Shown here: one piece after another, positions 1 through 5,147 of the stretch | Layout: every line of letters starts with the position of its first letter | How positions within the stretch are numbered: the stretch's first letter is position 1 | From: JAUIAI01 sp049680625 | GTDB taxonomy: Bacteria; Pseudomonadota; Gammaproteobacteria; Burkholderiales; Burkholderiaceae_E | Direction: 5' to 3' | Assembly (NCBI GenBank): GCA_049680625.1 | Contig: JBAUID010000132.1 | Coordinates: forward strand, 1-21,958 | DNA: 21,958 nucleotides | Translations under genes and position numbers: made by a program | The notes under the pieces: generated by a model | The model's database searches: none | The model's input: only the letters and a program-made list of their open reading frames with translations | Told to the model about the DNA's origin: nothing

Positions 1-134
1 ATACTGACGGCCTGCGTGTTGAGCGCCATGTTTGGGTGCGATCAAAACAACCCTGGACAGCTATTCCGTCAGATGTTGATCAATTTTCGACCGGATCGGC
101 TGACAATGAGAAGCCGATTGTGTCTGCGTCATAA
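1..134 (+). CDS. GFA-family protein, C-terminal end only
   Basis: An open frame entering from the left edge (first complete codon at 3) gives 43 residues and stops at 132-134. It contains the run RHVWVRSKQPWTAIPSD, typical of the C-terminal end of GFA proteins (glutathione-dependent formaldehyde-activating enzyme-like, zinc-binding), where a pattern like hxWvxSkxPW follows the last strand. The zinc-binding cysteines would lie upstream, outside the window. It ends 22 nt before an attC R'' core, so it is best read as the gene of an integron cassette. A competing frame from position 1 runs into the insertion sequence and has no recognisable content. The family call rests on a short tail. Confidence 0.6.
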   Translation, partial: TDGLRVERHVWVRSKQPWTAIPSDVDQFSTGSADNEKPIVSAS

Positions 135-172
135 ACTGGTGGCGATGATTAAGCTACATAACATGGCGTATA

Positions 173-184
173 TGGACTCCCTCC
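173..184 (+). repeat. IS subterminal inverted repeat, left
   Basis: TGGACTCCCTCC, matching the reverse complement of 1620-1631 at 11 of 12 positions. It lies 4 nt inside the left end of the element. Confidence 0.85.
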
Positions 185-447
185 TAAAGTGAAGTGCCTG
201 ATCGAAATAATGTGACACGGTCGTGTTACTTGCAGTCGTATATCCGGCATCGTTGTTGAGCGCTTAGTGGCTCGTGCCGACATGGAATCTGCGTTCATCG
301 ATGCGCCAATCGTTGTCAACGGCAGCCCGGTAGGGCTGCCAGCAATGTTATCGGCGTTCATTGATGATGGATTGTTCCGTGTTGCCATGATGGGCGATCA
401 GTCTCTTCGCAAAGTAGTGGTGTGTTCAGAAAGGGTTGCTGTTTGGC
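185..447 (-). ncRNA. candidate seekRNA/bridge RNA of the IS1111 element
   Basis: This is the noncoding stretch between the transposase stop and the IS end. In the IS1111 group the guide RNA is known to come from this downstream region. A perfect 8-bp stem with a GGTA loop lies at 321-340. It is flanked by two 22-nt direct repeats, 282-303 and 345-366, identical at 18 of 22 positions. On the - strand the repeat at 345-366 contains GATAACAT, close to CATAACAT in the attC flank (157-164). The repeat at 282-303 contains GATTCCAT, close to GAGTCCAT at the right IS end (1625-1632). This suggests one target guide and one donor guide. RNA ends are not determined; the range marks the region. Confidence 0.6.
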
Positions 448-1542
448 CTATTGCGCTATTGGCCAGGCTGTTTGTTCAAGCTTCTTTTGCATACGTACAG
501 GTTGCCCGTAAGGCGATGCATCACGCAAGGTGGCGTAACAAATGCGCGCCAGCTTGTTGGCCAGCGCGCAGGCCGCTTTGTTGAAATTGGTACGTCCCTT
601 CAGATCCAGTGCCCACTGGCGTAGGGAATCTAATGGTTTATCGGCACGCGCACTGACGGTGGCGGCTCGCAGAACGGAACGGGCGCCGTGAATCAAGAGC
701 GTTCGCAGGTAGGCATCGCCGCGTTTGGTGATTCGGCCCAGGTGGCGCGAGGTTCCCGAGGAATGTTCACGCGGGGTGAGCCCGAACCAGGCAGCAAAGT
801 GGCGTGAACTGCGAAAGTGAGTGACCTTGCCACTGGTAGCGGCGAGCATGGCGGTGGCGGTGATTAGGCCGATGCCTGGGATCGAAAGCAATGTTTTACA
901 GGCATCAGATTGTTTGGCGGCCTGCGAGAGTTCACGCTCGAGCTGACTGATGCGCGCCTCCAGCAAGCGAATCTCTTCAAGCAATAGCTTTAGCGTGGTG
1001 CGAAGTAGTTCGGGAACGGGCGAGTTCGGGTCGGCAAGTACCCGCCCGATTTGTTCGGTGCCCAGGCGAGCGCCGGCGGAAATGGAGATGCCGAACTCGC
1101 GCAGCAAGCCAGGCAATGTATTAATACGCGCAGTGCGGGTACCCATCCATTGGCTGCGGGCACGATGCAATCCCTGAACCGCTTGTTGTTCTATTGACTT
1201 CATCGGTACGGGTTTGATGTCATCGCAACGGGCTGCTTCCAATAATGCCTTAGCGTCGGCGGCATCCGTTTTGTTACGCTTAACGTAGGCACGTACATAA
1301 GCGGCGGGCAACAGTTGAACGTCGATACCCAGTGTGGTCAGCCAACGCGCCCAATGATGGGCAGTACCGCAGGCTTCCATGATGACCAGCTTGACGTCCC
1401 GATTCACGAACCATGCCTCAAACTGGCGACGACTCAGGCGATGAGACGCAGTAAACTGAAACGAAGAATCAGCAACAGCGAGTTGAAAAACGGTCTTGGC
1501 AAGATCAACGCCAACAATGCAATTCATAGGGGTAGAATTCAT
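448..1542 (-). CDS. IS110/IS1111-family transposase (DEDD)
   Basis: A 364-aa transposase of the RuvC-like DEDD type, which moves the element without making target duplications. The N-terminal domain has the acidic tetrad in place: D13 in GVDLAKTVF, E56 in IMEACGT, and D93 and D96 in KTDAADAKAL. The C-terminal Transposase_20 domain is seen as LLSIPGIGLITATAM and WFGLTPREHSSG, followed by GRITKRGDAYLRTLL. Length and motifs look complete, so the enzyme may be active. The start at 1542 is preceded by AAGGAG (1549-1554), six bases away. The gene runs opposite to the cassette genes. The downstream noncoding region belongs to the same element and probably supplies its guide RNA. Confidence 0.93.
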   Translation of the reverse strand: MNSTPMNCIVGVDLAKTVFQLAVADSSFQFTASHRLSRRQFEAWFVNRDVKLVIMEACGTAHHWARWLTTLGIDVQLLPAAYVRAYVKRNKTDAADAKALLEAARCDDIKPVPMKSIEQQAVQGLHRARSQWMGTRTARINTLPGLLREFGISISAGARLGTEQIGRVLADPNSPVPELLRTTLKLLLEEIRLLEARISQLERELSQAAKQSDACKTLLSIPGIGLITATAMLAATSGKVTHFRSSRHFAAWFGLTPREHSSGTSRHLGRITKRGDAYLRTLLIHGARSVLRAATVSARADKPLDSLRQWALDLKGRTNFNKAACALANKLARICYATLRDASPYGQPVRMQKKLEQTAWPIAQ

Positions 1543-1619
1543 AGCGGACTCCTTCTGGTTGGTAGATGCTGACCGCCCACGTCAAATGAGAGCCAGCAGA
1601 TACATGATGTCAAAAAAGC

Positions 1620-1631
1620 GGGGGGAGTCCA
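1620..1631 (-). repeat. IS subterminal inverted repeat, right
   Basis: GGGGGGAGTCCA, reverse complement of the left repeat at 173-184 with one mismatch. It lies 8 nt inside the right end of the element. Confidence 0.85.
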
Positions 1632-1745
1632 TCCCATCATTGCAACTGACAATTGACCCGTCGCACGAACCCGCGCTACGCGCGGAACCGCACGCCGCGT
1701 CAATTGCAGCTGAACTCAATCGTTCAACATCAATAAATAGCAGGG

Positions 1746-1774
1746 TTGCCAGGCATACGTCATTGACGTATGAT
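1746..1774 (+). promoter_or_regulatory. promoter with operator palindrome for higBA copy 1
   Basis: TTGCCA (1746-1751), a 17-bp spacer and TATGAT (1769-1774) form a sigma70-type promoter. A perfect 9-bp inverted repeat, CATACGTCA-T-TGACGTATG (1754-1772), fills the spacer and enters the -10, as expected for an operator bound by the HigA antitoxin. The start site would fall at about 1781-1782, on the toxin ATG itself. Confidence 0.7.
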
Positions 1775-1781
1775 ATGGGTC

Positions 1782-2096
1782 ATGTACACATTCCGGGAAA
1801 CCGCATCGTTTGTTGAAGACGCCGATGGCGTCTGGTCCGAGGATGAACGGCTTGAGTTTTTTACGTGGCTTGGAAGCAATCCTGAGGCGGGCGATGTGGT
1901 GCCAGGCAGTGGTGGGTGCAGAAAAGTCCGGTGGTCCAAGCGCGGTACTGGAAAGCGCGGCGGCGTACGCGTCGTTTATTTTAACCGGCTTAATGAAGGC
2001 GAAATTTGGTTACTCCTAGCTTACTCGAAGTCGAACACTTCGGACATTCCGGGGTATCTGCTTAAAGCAATCCGCGAGGAAATTGAGAATGGCTAA
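1782..2096 (+). CDS. higB: HigB-family toxin (RelE fold), cassette copy 1
   Basis: A 104-aa mRNA-interferase toxin of the RelE superfamily, closest in motif to Vibrio HigB2. Such toxins cut ribosome-bound mRNA and are neutralised by the downstream antitoxin. The core reads GDVVPGSGGCRKVRWS, then GKRGGVRVVYF and LLLAYSKS, the basic strand-turn-strand pattern of the family. An upstream ATG at 1770 lies within the -10 box, so 1782 is preferred; it also gives 104 aa, the same length as the second copy at 2556. The reading frame overlaps higA by 8 nt. There is no ribosome-binding site, and the ATG sits at the predicted transcription start. Confidence 0.88.
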   Translation: MYTFRETASFVEDADGVWSEDERLEFFTWLGSNPEAGDVVPGSGGCRKVRWSKRGTGKRGGVRVVYFNRLNEGEIWLLLAYSKSNTSDIPGYLLKAIREEIENG

Positions 2097-2394
2097 ATCT
2101 ACAAATTCAAAGAAGGCTGCCACTGGCGAAGAACTTGGCAAACGTCTGCTCGAGTCTGTTCGGCAAATGAAGGCAGGCCAGGCTGCTCGTGTAACGAAAG
2201 TAGAAGTCAATGAAGTTGCGGATGCGCGGCACAAGTCGGGGCTCTCGCAAGCGGAGTTTGCCGAAGCACTGGGCATTTCCAAGCGTACGCTGCAAGAGTG
2301 GGAACAGGGTCGTCGATCCCCGTCGGGGGCGGCTCAAACGTTGATTCGCATCGCCAAGCGGCACCCGGAAGTGGTACGCGAGGCGTTGTCGTAG
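2089..2394 (+). CDS. higA: HigA-family antitoxin (XRE helix-turn-helix), copy 1
   Basis: A 101-aa antitoxin of the Xre/HigA type that should bind the preceding HigB and repress the operon. The helix-turn-helix lies at about residues 50-80: GLSQAEFAEALGISKRTLQEW, split as recognition helices, then EQGRRSPSGAAQTL. The N-terminal half is probably the toxin-binding part. The ATG at 2089 overlaps the toxin stop and has GAGGA eight bases upstream; a TTG two codons earlier is less likely. Toxin-first order is the rule in the HigBA family. The gene ends six bases before the R'' core of its attC. The palindrome in the promoter at 1754-1772 is the probable operator. Confidence 0.88.
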   Translation: MAKSTNSKKAATGEELGKRLLESVRQMKAGQAARVTKVEVNEVADARHKSGLSQAEFAEALGISKRTLQEWEQGRRSPSGAAQTLIRIAKRHPEVVREALS

Positions 2395-2400
2395 ATTGAT

Positions 2401-2502
2401 GCTGAACATCACGTTGCAACTGACATTTGACGCACTGCCCGGACCTGCGCTTTGCGCAGAACCGCACAGCGCGTCAAATGCAGCGGAACCCAGACGTTGG
2501 AC
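2401..2502 (+). repeat. attC site, 102 bp (end of higBA-1 cassette)
   Basis: R'' GCTGAAC (2401-2407) and R' GTTGGAC (2496-2502, fits GTTRRRY) flank imperfectly paired arms, CAACTGACATTTGACG against CGTCAAATGCAGCGG. The centre is the inverted repeat CCTGCGCTTTGCGCAG. This is the same type and length as the sites at 3860 and 5010. Confidence 0.9.
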
Positions 2503-2520
2503 ATCAGGGCCGGGGCGTAG

Positions 2521-2549
2521 TTGACGATCGTACTACTAAGTAGTATTTT
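2521..2549 (+). promoter_or_regulatory. promoter with operator palindrome for higBA copy 2
   Basis: TTGACG (2521-2526), a 17-bp spacer and TATTTT (2544-2549). A perfect inverted repeat TACTAC-TAA-GTAGTA (2531-2545) covers the spacer and the first bases of the -10, a likely antitoxin operator. It differs from the operator of the first higBA copy. Transcription would begin at about 2556, the toxin ATG. Confidence 0.7.
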
Positions 2550-2555
2550 TATCAA

Positions 2556-2870
2556 ATGCTGACAGTAGTCGAAACGCCGCTGTTTCAAAAGCAATGGCCC
2601 GTTTATTGGTCGGAAGAAGAGCGCGGAGAGTTTGCAGCATTTGTTTCTGAGACGCCAGATGCGGGCGATGTTGTACCGGGGTCTGGCGGTATTCGAAAAG
2701 TTCGTTGGAGCCGTGCCGGCTCCGGTAAATCTGGTGGTGTTCGGGTTATCTACTTCATTAGAACAGCGCAAGGTGAGGTCGTATTGCTCACCCTTTATGC
2801 GAAGTCGAAAACCGATAACCTGACCGGCGCTAAGTTGAAGGAGATTCGTCGTGCCCTCGAAGAAGACTAA
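2556..2870 (+). CDS. higB: HigB-family toxin (RelE fold), cassette copy 2
   Basis: A 104-aa RelE-superfamily toxin, paralogous to the one at 1782. It shares VVPGSGG.RKVRWS and the GGVRVIYF strand, with LLTLYAKSKT near the C-terminus. As an mRNA interferase it would act on translated mRNA in the cytoplasm. The ATG lies six bases after the -10 box with no leader or Shine-Dalgarno sequence, so the message appears leaderless. The 3' end overlaps the antitoxin start by 20 nt. Sequence divergence from copy 1 is clear throughout, so this is a separately acquired cassette rather than a recent tandem duplication. Confidence 0.9.
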   Translation: MLTVVETPLFQKQWPVYWSEEERGEFAAFVSETPDAGDVVPGSGGIRKVRWSRAGSGKSGGVRVIYFIRTAQGEVVLLTLYAKSKTDNLTGAKLKEIRRALEED

Positions 2871-3171
2871 GCCATTGAAAGGTGCTGATCTGGAAAGGTT
2901 CGAATCAGAGCGTGATCTCGCCGCCGACCTGTTGCGATCGGTTCGCGAGATGAAGGCGGGCAAAGGTACTGTGGTTCACTCACCGGCATTTGAAGCCCGA
3001 GAGAAGACCGGCTTATCGCAGTCTCAATTCGCAGCGCTTCTTGGTGTATCAGTTCGTACTCTGCAAAGCTGGGAGCAAGGGCGTAAGCAACCCAGCGGGG
3101 CTGCTCGAACTTTACTTGCCATCGCGCGAACGAATCCTAAAGCGCTGCTTGCGGTTGCGGCGGAAGTGTGA
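2851..3171 (+). CDS. higA: HigA-family antitoxin (XRE helix-turn-helix), copy 2
   Basis: A 106-aa Xre-type antitoxin paired with the HigB at 2556. The helix-turn-helix is visible at about residues 52-78 (TGLSQSQFAALLGVSVRTL), followed by QSWEQGRKQPSGAART and an alanine/leucine-rich end. It starts with GTG at 2851 inside the toxin gene, with GGAG and similar purines a few bases upstream (2839-2842), so translation is probably coupled. The palindrome at 2531-2545 is the probable binding site. It ends nine bases before its attC. Confidence 0.88.
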   Translation: MPSKKTKPLKGADLERFESERDLAADLLRSVREMKAGKGTVVHSPAFEAREKTGLSQSQFAALLGVSVRTLQSWEQGRKQPSGAARTLLAIARTNPKALLAVAAEV

Positions 3172-3179
3172 ATTCTGAG

Positions 3180-3281
3180 GCCCAACATCACGTTGGAATG
3201 GACGCTTTCTAAGCCGCGCGAACCTGGGCTCGTGCCCAGAACCGTACAACTTGTAAAGCGCCACTCAACTGAACGTTGTAC
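3180..3281 (+). repeat. attC site, 102 bp, divergent arms (end of higBA-2 cassette)
   Basis: R'' GCCCAAC (3180-3186, fits RYYYAAC) and R' GTTGTAC (3275-3281). The arms GGACGCTTTCTAA and TTGTAAAGCGCC pair imperfectly and differ from the other sites, but the central CCTGGGCTCGTGCCCAG hairpin and the 102-bp length are kept. The cassette start GTTGGACATC is largely complementary to the R'' side. Confidence 0.87.
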
Positions 3282-3302
3282 ATCCGCGATTGGCAGACAC
3301 GA

Positions 3303-3330
3303 TATAATGCGGATCGGAATCATGGAGGGG
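3303..3330 (+). promoter_or_regulatory. promoter -10 and ribosome-binding site of addiction module
   Basis: A perfect TATAAT (3303-3308) without a good -35 box, then a normal leader with GGAGGGG (3324-3330) four bases before the ATG. This operon, unlike the three other toxin-antitoxin operons here, has a conventional leader. Confidence 0.5.
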
Positions 3331-3334
3331 CGAA

Positions 3335-3559
3335 ATGGGCGCAAAACTTGAGGCGCTAGAAGCCGACGCAATGGCTCTAACCGAAGAAGAGCGCGTTGAG
3401 TTGGCCGAACGATTGTTGGCCAGCTTGTCGCGCGAAGACGGGGTCGAAGATGCCTGGTCTGCCGAAATTCGGCGGCGGATTGCCGCAATTGAGGCTGGCG
3501 AGATGAAATACGTGCCGGTGGAAGAGGCAATTGTAAGGGCTCGAAAGGCCATCGAGTGA
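3335..3559 (+). CDS. addiction-module antitoxin, TIGR02574-like
   Basis: A 74-aa acidic protein with the pattern of the 'putative addiction module component' family: ALTEEERVELAERLLASL, then AWSAEIRRRIAAIEAGE and a C-terminal PVEEAIVRARKAIE. These proteins neutralise ParE/RelE-type toxins; the N-terminal part probably forms a dimer and the C-terminal helices wrap the toxin. The start has a strong Shine-Dalgarno. The stop overlaps the GTG of the toxin by 4 nt, giving antitoxin-first order and coupled translation. The cassette begins at the G/TT of 3275 and ends at 3955. Confidence 0.82.
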   Translation: MGAKLEALEADAMALTEEERVELAERLLASLSREDGVEDAWSAEIRRRIAAIEAGEMKYVPVEEAIVRARKAIE

Positions 3560-3849
3560 AGCCCTCGGTCTCCGAGGTGGCGGAAGCCGAGTTAATTGAT
3601 GCTGCCCGAACATACGTCGAAGGTGCGGGCCAAGAATTAGGCCTTGCCTTTATTGCCGAGTTTGAACGGTGTATCGACTTGCTGTGTGAAAGGCCAAGTC
3701 TTGGAATGAAATGGGAAGATTCGATACGCCGTTTTCCATTGCGCCGCTTCCCATATTCAATAATCTACCGAATCGAAGATGAACACCTGCGCGTCCTTGC
3801 TCTCGCTCACCAGCCCCGCCGTCCGGGGTATTGGCAAGCCAGGAAATAG
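3556..3849 (+). CDS. parE: ParE/RelE-superfamily toxin
   Basis: A 97-aa toxin of the plasmid-stabilisation (ParE/RelE) superfamily. Visible features: EAELIDAARTYVEGAG (helix 1), ERCIDLLCERPSLG (helix 2), then FPLRRFPYSIIYRIEDEH and VLALAHQPRRPGYW, the typical C-terminal strands. It starts with GTG overlapping the antitoxin stop. ParE toxins act on gyrase and RelE toxins on mRNA; the sequence alone does not settle which applies here. A damaged relative lies at 5674-5945 and shares the RRFPLRRF..SIIYRIEDEH block. Confidence 0.85.
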   Translation: MKPSVSEVAEAELIDAARTYVEGAGQELGLAFIAEFERCIDLLCERPSLGMKWEDSIRRFPLRRFPYSIIYRIEDEHLRVLALAHQPRRPGYWQARK

Positions 3850-3859
3850 TGCCAGCGAT

Positions 3860-3961
3860 GTACAACATTGCGTTGCAACTGACATTTGGCCCGGCGCACG
3901 AACCTGCGCTCCGCGCAGAACCGCACGCCGCCCCAAATGCAGCTGAACTGAAACGTTATAC
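3860..3961 (+). repeat. attC site, 102 bp (end of addiction-module cassette)
   Basis: R'' GTACAAC (3860-3866) and R' GTTATAC (3955-3961). The arms CAACTGACATTTGGCCC and CCCCAAATGCAGCTG pair around a CCTGCGCTCCGCGCAG centre. The upstream cassette start GTTGTACATC (3275) is the exact reverse complement of GATGTACAAC here. Confidence 0.92.
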
Positions 3962-3999
3962 CGCTAAATGTAAGTCCTCCAAATGCATACGAATTATCA

Positions 4000-4368
4000 A
4001 TGCCGATGCCAACTGCAATGAACGAATGTAACGAGATTGCAGGGAGTGTGCACGAGTGTGCAAGTCTTCCAAGTTCAGGCGTGCAGATCAACTTTGGTCA
4101 GGTGATACGTGGCCGGATTGCCAATTGGTACCTACACTTAGTGCGTGAAGCGACCGACGCCGACCTTGAGGAAAGTACGTACCTTGAGCAAGTCGGTGAC
4201 CCAATATGGAGCTTGGACGCTGAAATATCATATTGCCCATACTGCGGCCAGAAACTATTGGCGCCTGGAGGATTCGATAACGAGCCAACCGGGGGCGACA
4301 ACAATTCTAGGAAGCTGGGACATTTCTCACTGTTCGACCAAGAAAAGTGGTCGGGGCGGCTTAGGTGA
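4000..4368 (+). CDS. hypothetical protein with CPYCG zinc-ribbon motif
   Basis: A 122-aa protein of no family I can name. The only clear motif is EISYCPYCGQKLL at about residues 74-86, a CxxC pair followed by G and K like one half of a zinc ribbon. Further cysteines near the N-terminus (C9, C20) could complete a site but are not arranged as a standard motif. No signal peptide or membrane segment is seen. The start is uncertain: ATG at 4000, 4006 or 4018 are all in frame, and none has a good Shine-Dalgarno. It is the only gene of a cassette running from 3955 to 4428, which supports its being real. Confidence 0.6.
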   Translation: MPMPTAMNECNEIAGSVHECASLPSSGVQINFGQVIRGRIANWYLHLVREATDADLEESTYLEQVGDPIWSLDAEISYCPYCGQKLLAPGGFDNEPTGGDNNSRKLGHFSLFDQEKWSGRLR

Positions 4369-4434
4369 GTGAGTCGTGCCTTTTCGGGTACCAACTGTCG
4401 GTATCGGAAAAGCGGCATATCTTAAACGTTAGCC
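4358..4434 (+). repeat. degenerate attC site (end of zinc-ribbon cassette)
   Basis: The R' core GTTAGCC (4428-4434) is good: the next cassette start GTTAGCCATCA is the exact reverse complement of TGATGGCTAAC at its own attC (5006-5016). Upstream a stem pairs TGCC-TTTTC-GGGTACC (4377-4392) with GGTATC-GGAAAA-GCGGCA (4400-4417). The R'' is poor; GGCTTAG at 4358-4364 is only a guess, and an alternative is TACCAAC at 4389. The site is shorter than its 102-bp neighbours and from another lineage. Confidence 0.5.
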
Positions 4435-4458
4435 ATCAATTGAGCAGCATGGGCAGAC

Positions 4459-4487
4459 TTGCATGAATAATTACAATGTAGTTATAT
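4459..4487 (+). promoter_or_regulatory. promoter of brnTA
   Basis: TTGCAT (4459-4464), a 17-bp spacer and TTATAT (4482-4487). The toxin ATG is at 4494, where transcription should start, so this is a third apparently leaderless toxin message. No strong palindrome is seen, only weak ACAA...TTGT symmetry. Confidence 0.65.
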
Positions 4488-4493
4488 TTGTGC

Positions 4494-4787
4494 ATGGCTG
4501 GCCTAAAATTCGAATGGGACAAAAAGAAGGCTTCGGCGAACGCGAAGAAGCACAAGGTCACGTTTGATGAGGCAAAGTCGGTGTTTTATGACGAGCGAGC
4601 TCGACTAATCGATGATCCCGTGTACTCTGATGACGAAGAGCGTTTCGTGTTGCTGGGAATGAGCAGTGCAGTTCGCACGTTAGTTGTGGTGCATTGCTGT
4701 CGAGAGTCAGAAAGCACAATTCGCCTGATTTCGGCGCGCAAAGCGACCCGAGCAGAAATTCAGATCTACGATGAGTTTTCCTCATGA
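4494..4787 (+). CDS. brnT: BrnT-family toxin
   Basis: A 97-aa toxin of the BrnT family, RelE-like ribonucleases that halt translation. The diagnostic N-terminus is present: FEWDKKKASANAKKHKVTF, then DEAKSVFYDE, with the conserved DDPVYSDDEERFVLLG and a C-terminal IRLISARKATRAE. The start at 4494 is preferred over a TTG at 4488 because it falls at the predicted transcription start and gives the family's usual N-terminus. The stop overlaps the antitoxin ATG by 4 nt (ATGA). It lies in a cassette bounded by 4428 and 5105. Confidence 0.9.
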   Translation: MAGLKFEWDKKKASANAKKHKVTFDEAKSVFYDERARLIDDPVYSDDEERFVLLGMSSAVRTLVVVHCCRESESTIRLISARKATRAEIQIYDEFSS

Positions 4788-4993
4788 AAGCCGAATACGA
4801 TTTCTCAAGGTCTCGAAAGAATCCGTATGCTTCTCAGCTAAAGAAGCAGATCACGATTCGACTCGATGAAGAGTCGATTGACTATTTCAAGGAGTTGTCT
4901 GAGGAGCTTGGTATTCCATACCAGAGCCTGATCAATTTGTATCTTCGAGACTGTGCGTCGTCGCAACGCAAGCTCAGCCTTCGCTGGAAATGA
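4784..4993 (+). CDS. brnA: BrnA-type antitoxin (ribbon-helix-helix)
   Basis: A 69-aa protein directly following BrnT with an ATGA overlap. The segment QITIRLDEESIDYFKELSEE is a ribbon-helix-helix strand and first helix, followed by GIPYQSLINLYLRDCA, the second helix of a CopG/BrnA-type DNA-binding dimer. The N-terminal part with SRKNPYASQLK is probably the toxin-facing extension. It should bind BrnT and repress the operon. It is on the short side for BrnA but complete. The gene ends 16 bases before its attC. Confidence 0.85.
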   Translation: MKAEYDFSRSRKNPYASQLKKQITIRLDEESIDYFKELSEELGIPYQSLINLYLRDCASSQRKLSLRWK

Positions 4994-5009
4994 GTTAGTA
5001 CGGGCTGAT

Positions 5010-5111
5010 GGCTAACAGGTCGTTGCAACTGACAATTGACCCACTGCACGAACCTGCGCTTCGTGCAGAACCGTACAGCGCCTCAATTGCAGCTGAACTA
5101 ATTCGTTAGCT
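5010..5111 (+). repeat. attC site, 102 bp (end of brnTA cassette)
   Basis: R'' GGCTAAC (5010-5016) and R' GTTAGCT (5105-5111). The arms CAACTGACAATTGACCC and CCTCAATTGCAGCTG pair around CCTGCGCTTCGTGCAG. Very close to the interrupted site whose right part starts at 1640, consistent with one host-associated attC type. Confidence 0.93.
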
Positions 5112-5147
5112 CGTCGCGTAAATTACTGAGCACATCAAAGGCTTTCT

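Larger units (their letters stand above)
169..1639 (-). mobile_element. IS110-family element, IS1111 group, inserted in attC
   Basis: The element is 1471 bp, with boundaries set by restoring the attC to the length of its relatives. It holds one transposase gene on the - strand, a short region upstream of it and about 280 nt of noncoding DNA downstream. Near-perfect inverted repeats lie inside the ends rather than at them, 4 nt from the left end and 8 nt from the right, as in the IS1111 group. No target duplication is seen. An attC-targeting subgroup of IS1111 elements is known, and the position inside attC fits it. The exact ends could shift by a base or two. Confidence 0.88.
156..1728 (+). 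repeat. attC site interrupted by IS1111-type element
   Basis: The left piece 156-168 carries R'' (ACATAAC) plus six bases. The right piece 1640-1728 begins TTGCAACTGAC and ends with R' GTTCAAC. Removing 169-1639 gives 13 + 89 = 102 bp, the exact length of the four intact sites at 2401, 3180, 3860 and 5010, with the same arms and central GAACC...GGAACC hairpin. The following cassette begins GTTCAACATCAA; its own attC R'' reads TTGATGCTGAAC, complementary at 11 of 12 positions. Confidence 0.9.

Noticed and set aside
1..189. Frame 1 open from the edge to 189, with a lipobox-like start
   Set aside because: It runs across the attC core into the IS, while the frame from position 3 has a recognisable GFA tail and stops before the attC.
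149..584. Open frames on both strands inside the IS noncoding region (79 aa on -, 105 aa on +)
   Set aside because: They span the IS end or overlap the transposase, and their internal repeats (SMNAD twice) are just the translated guide-like repeats.
4465..4495. Operator palindrome in the brnTA promoter
   Set aside because: Only a weak ACAA...TTGT symmetry is present, much poorer than in the higBA promoters.
1640..5111. CRISPR array
   Set aside because: The repeats are 102 bp, imperfect, palindromic and spaced by whole genes; they are attC sites.
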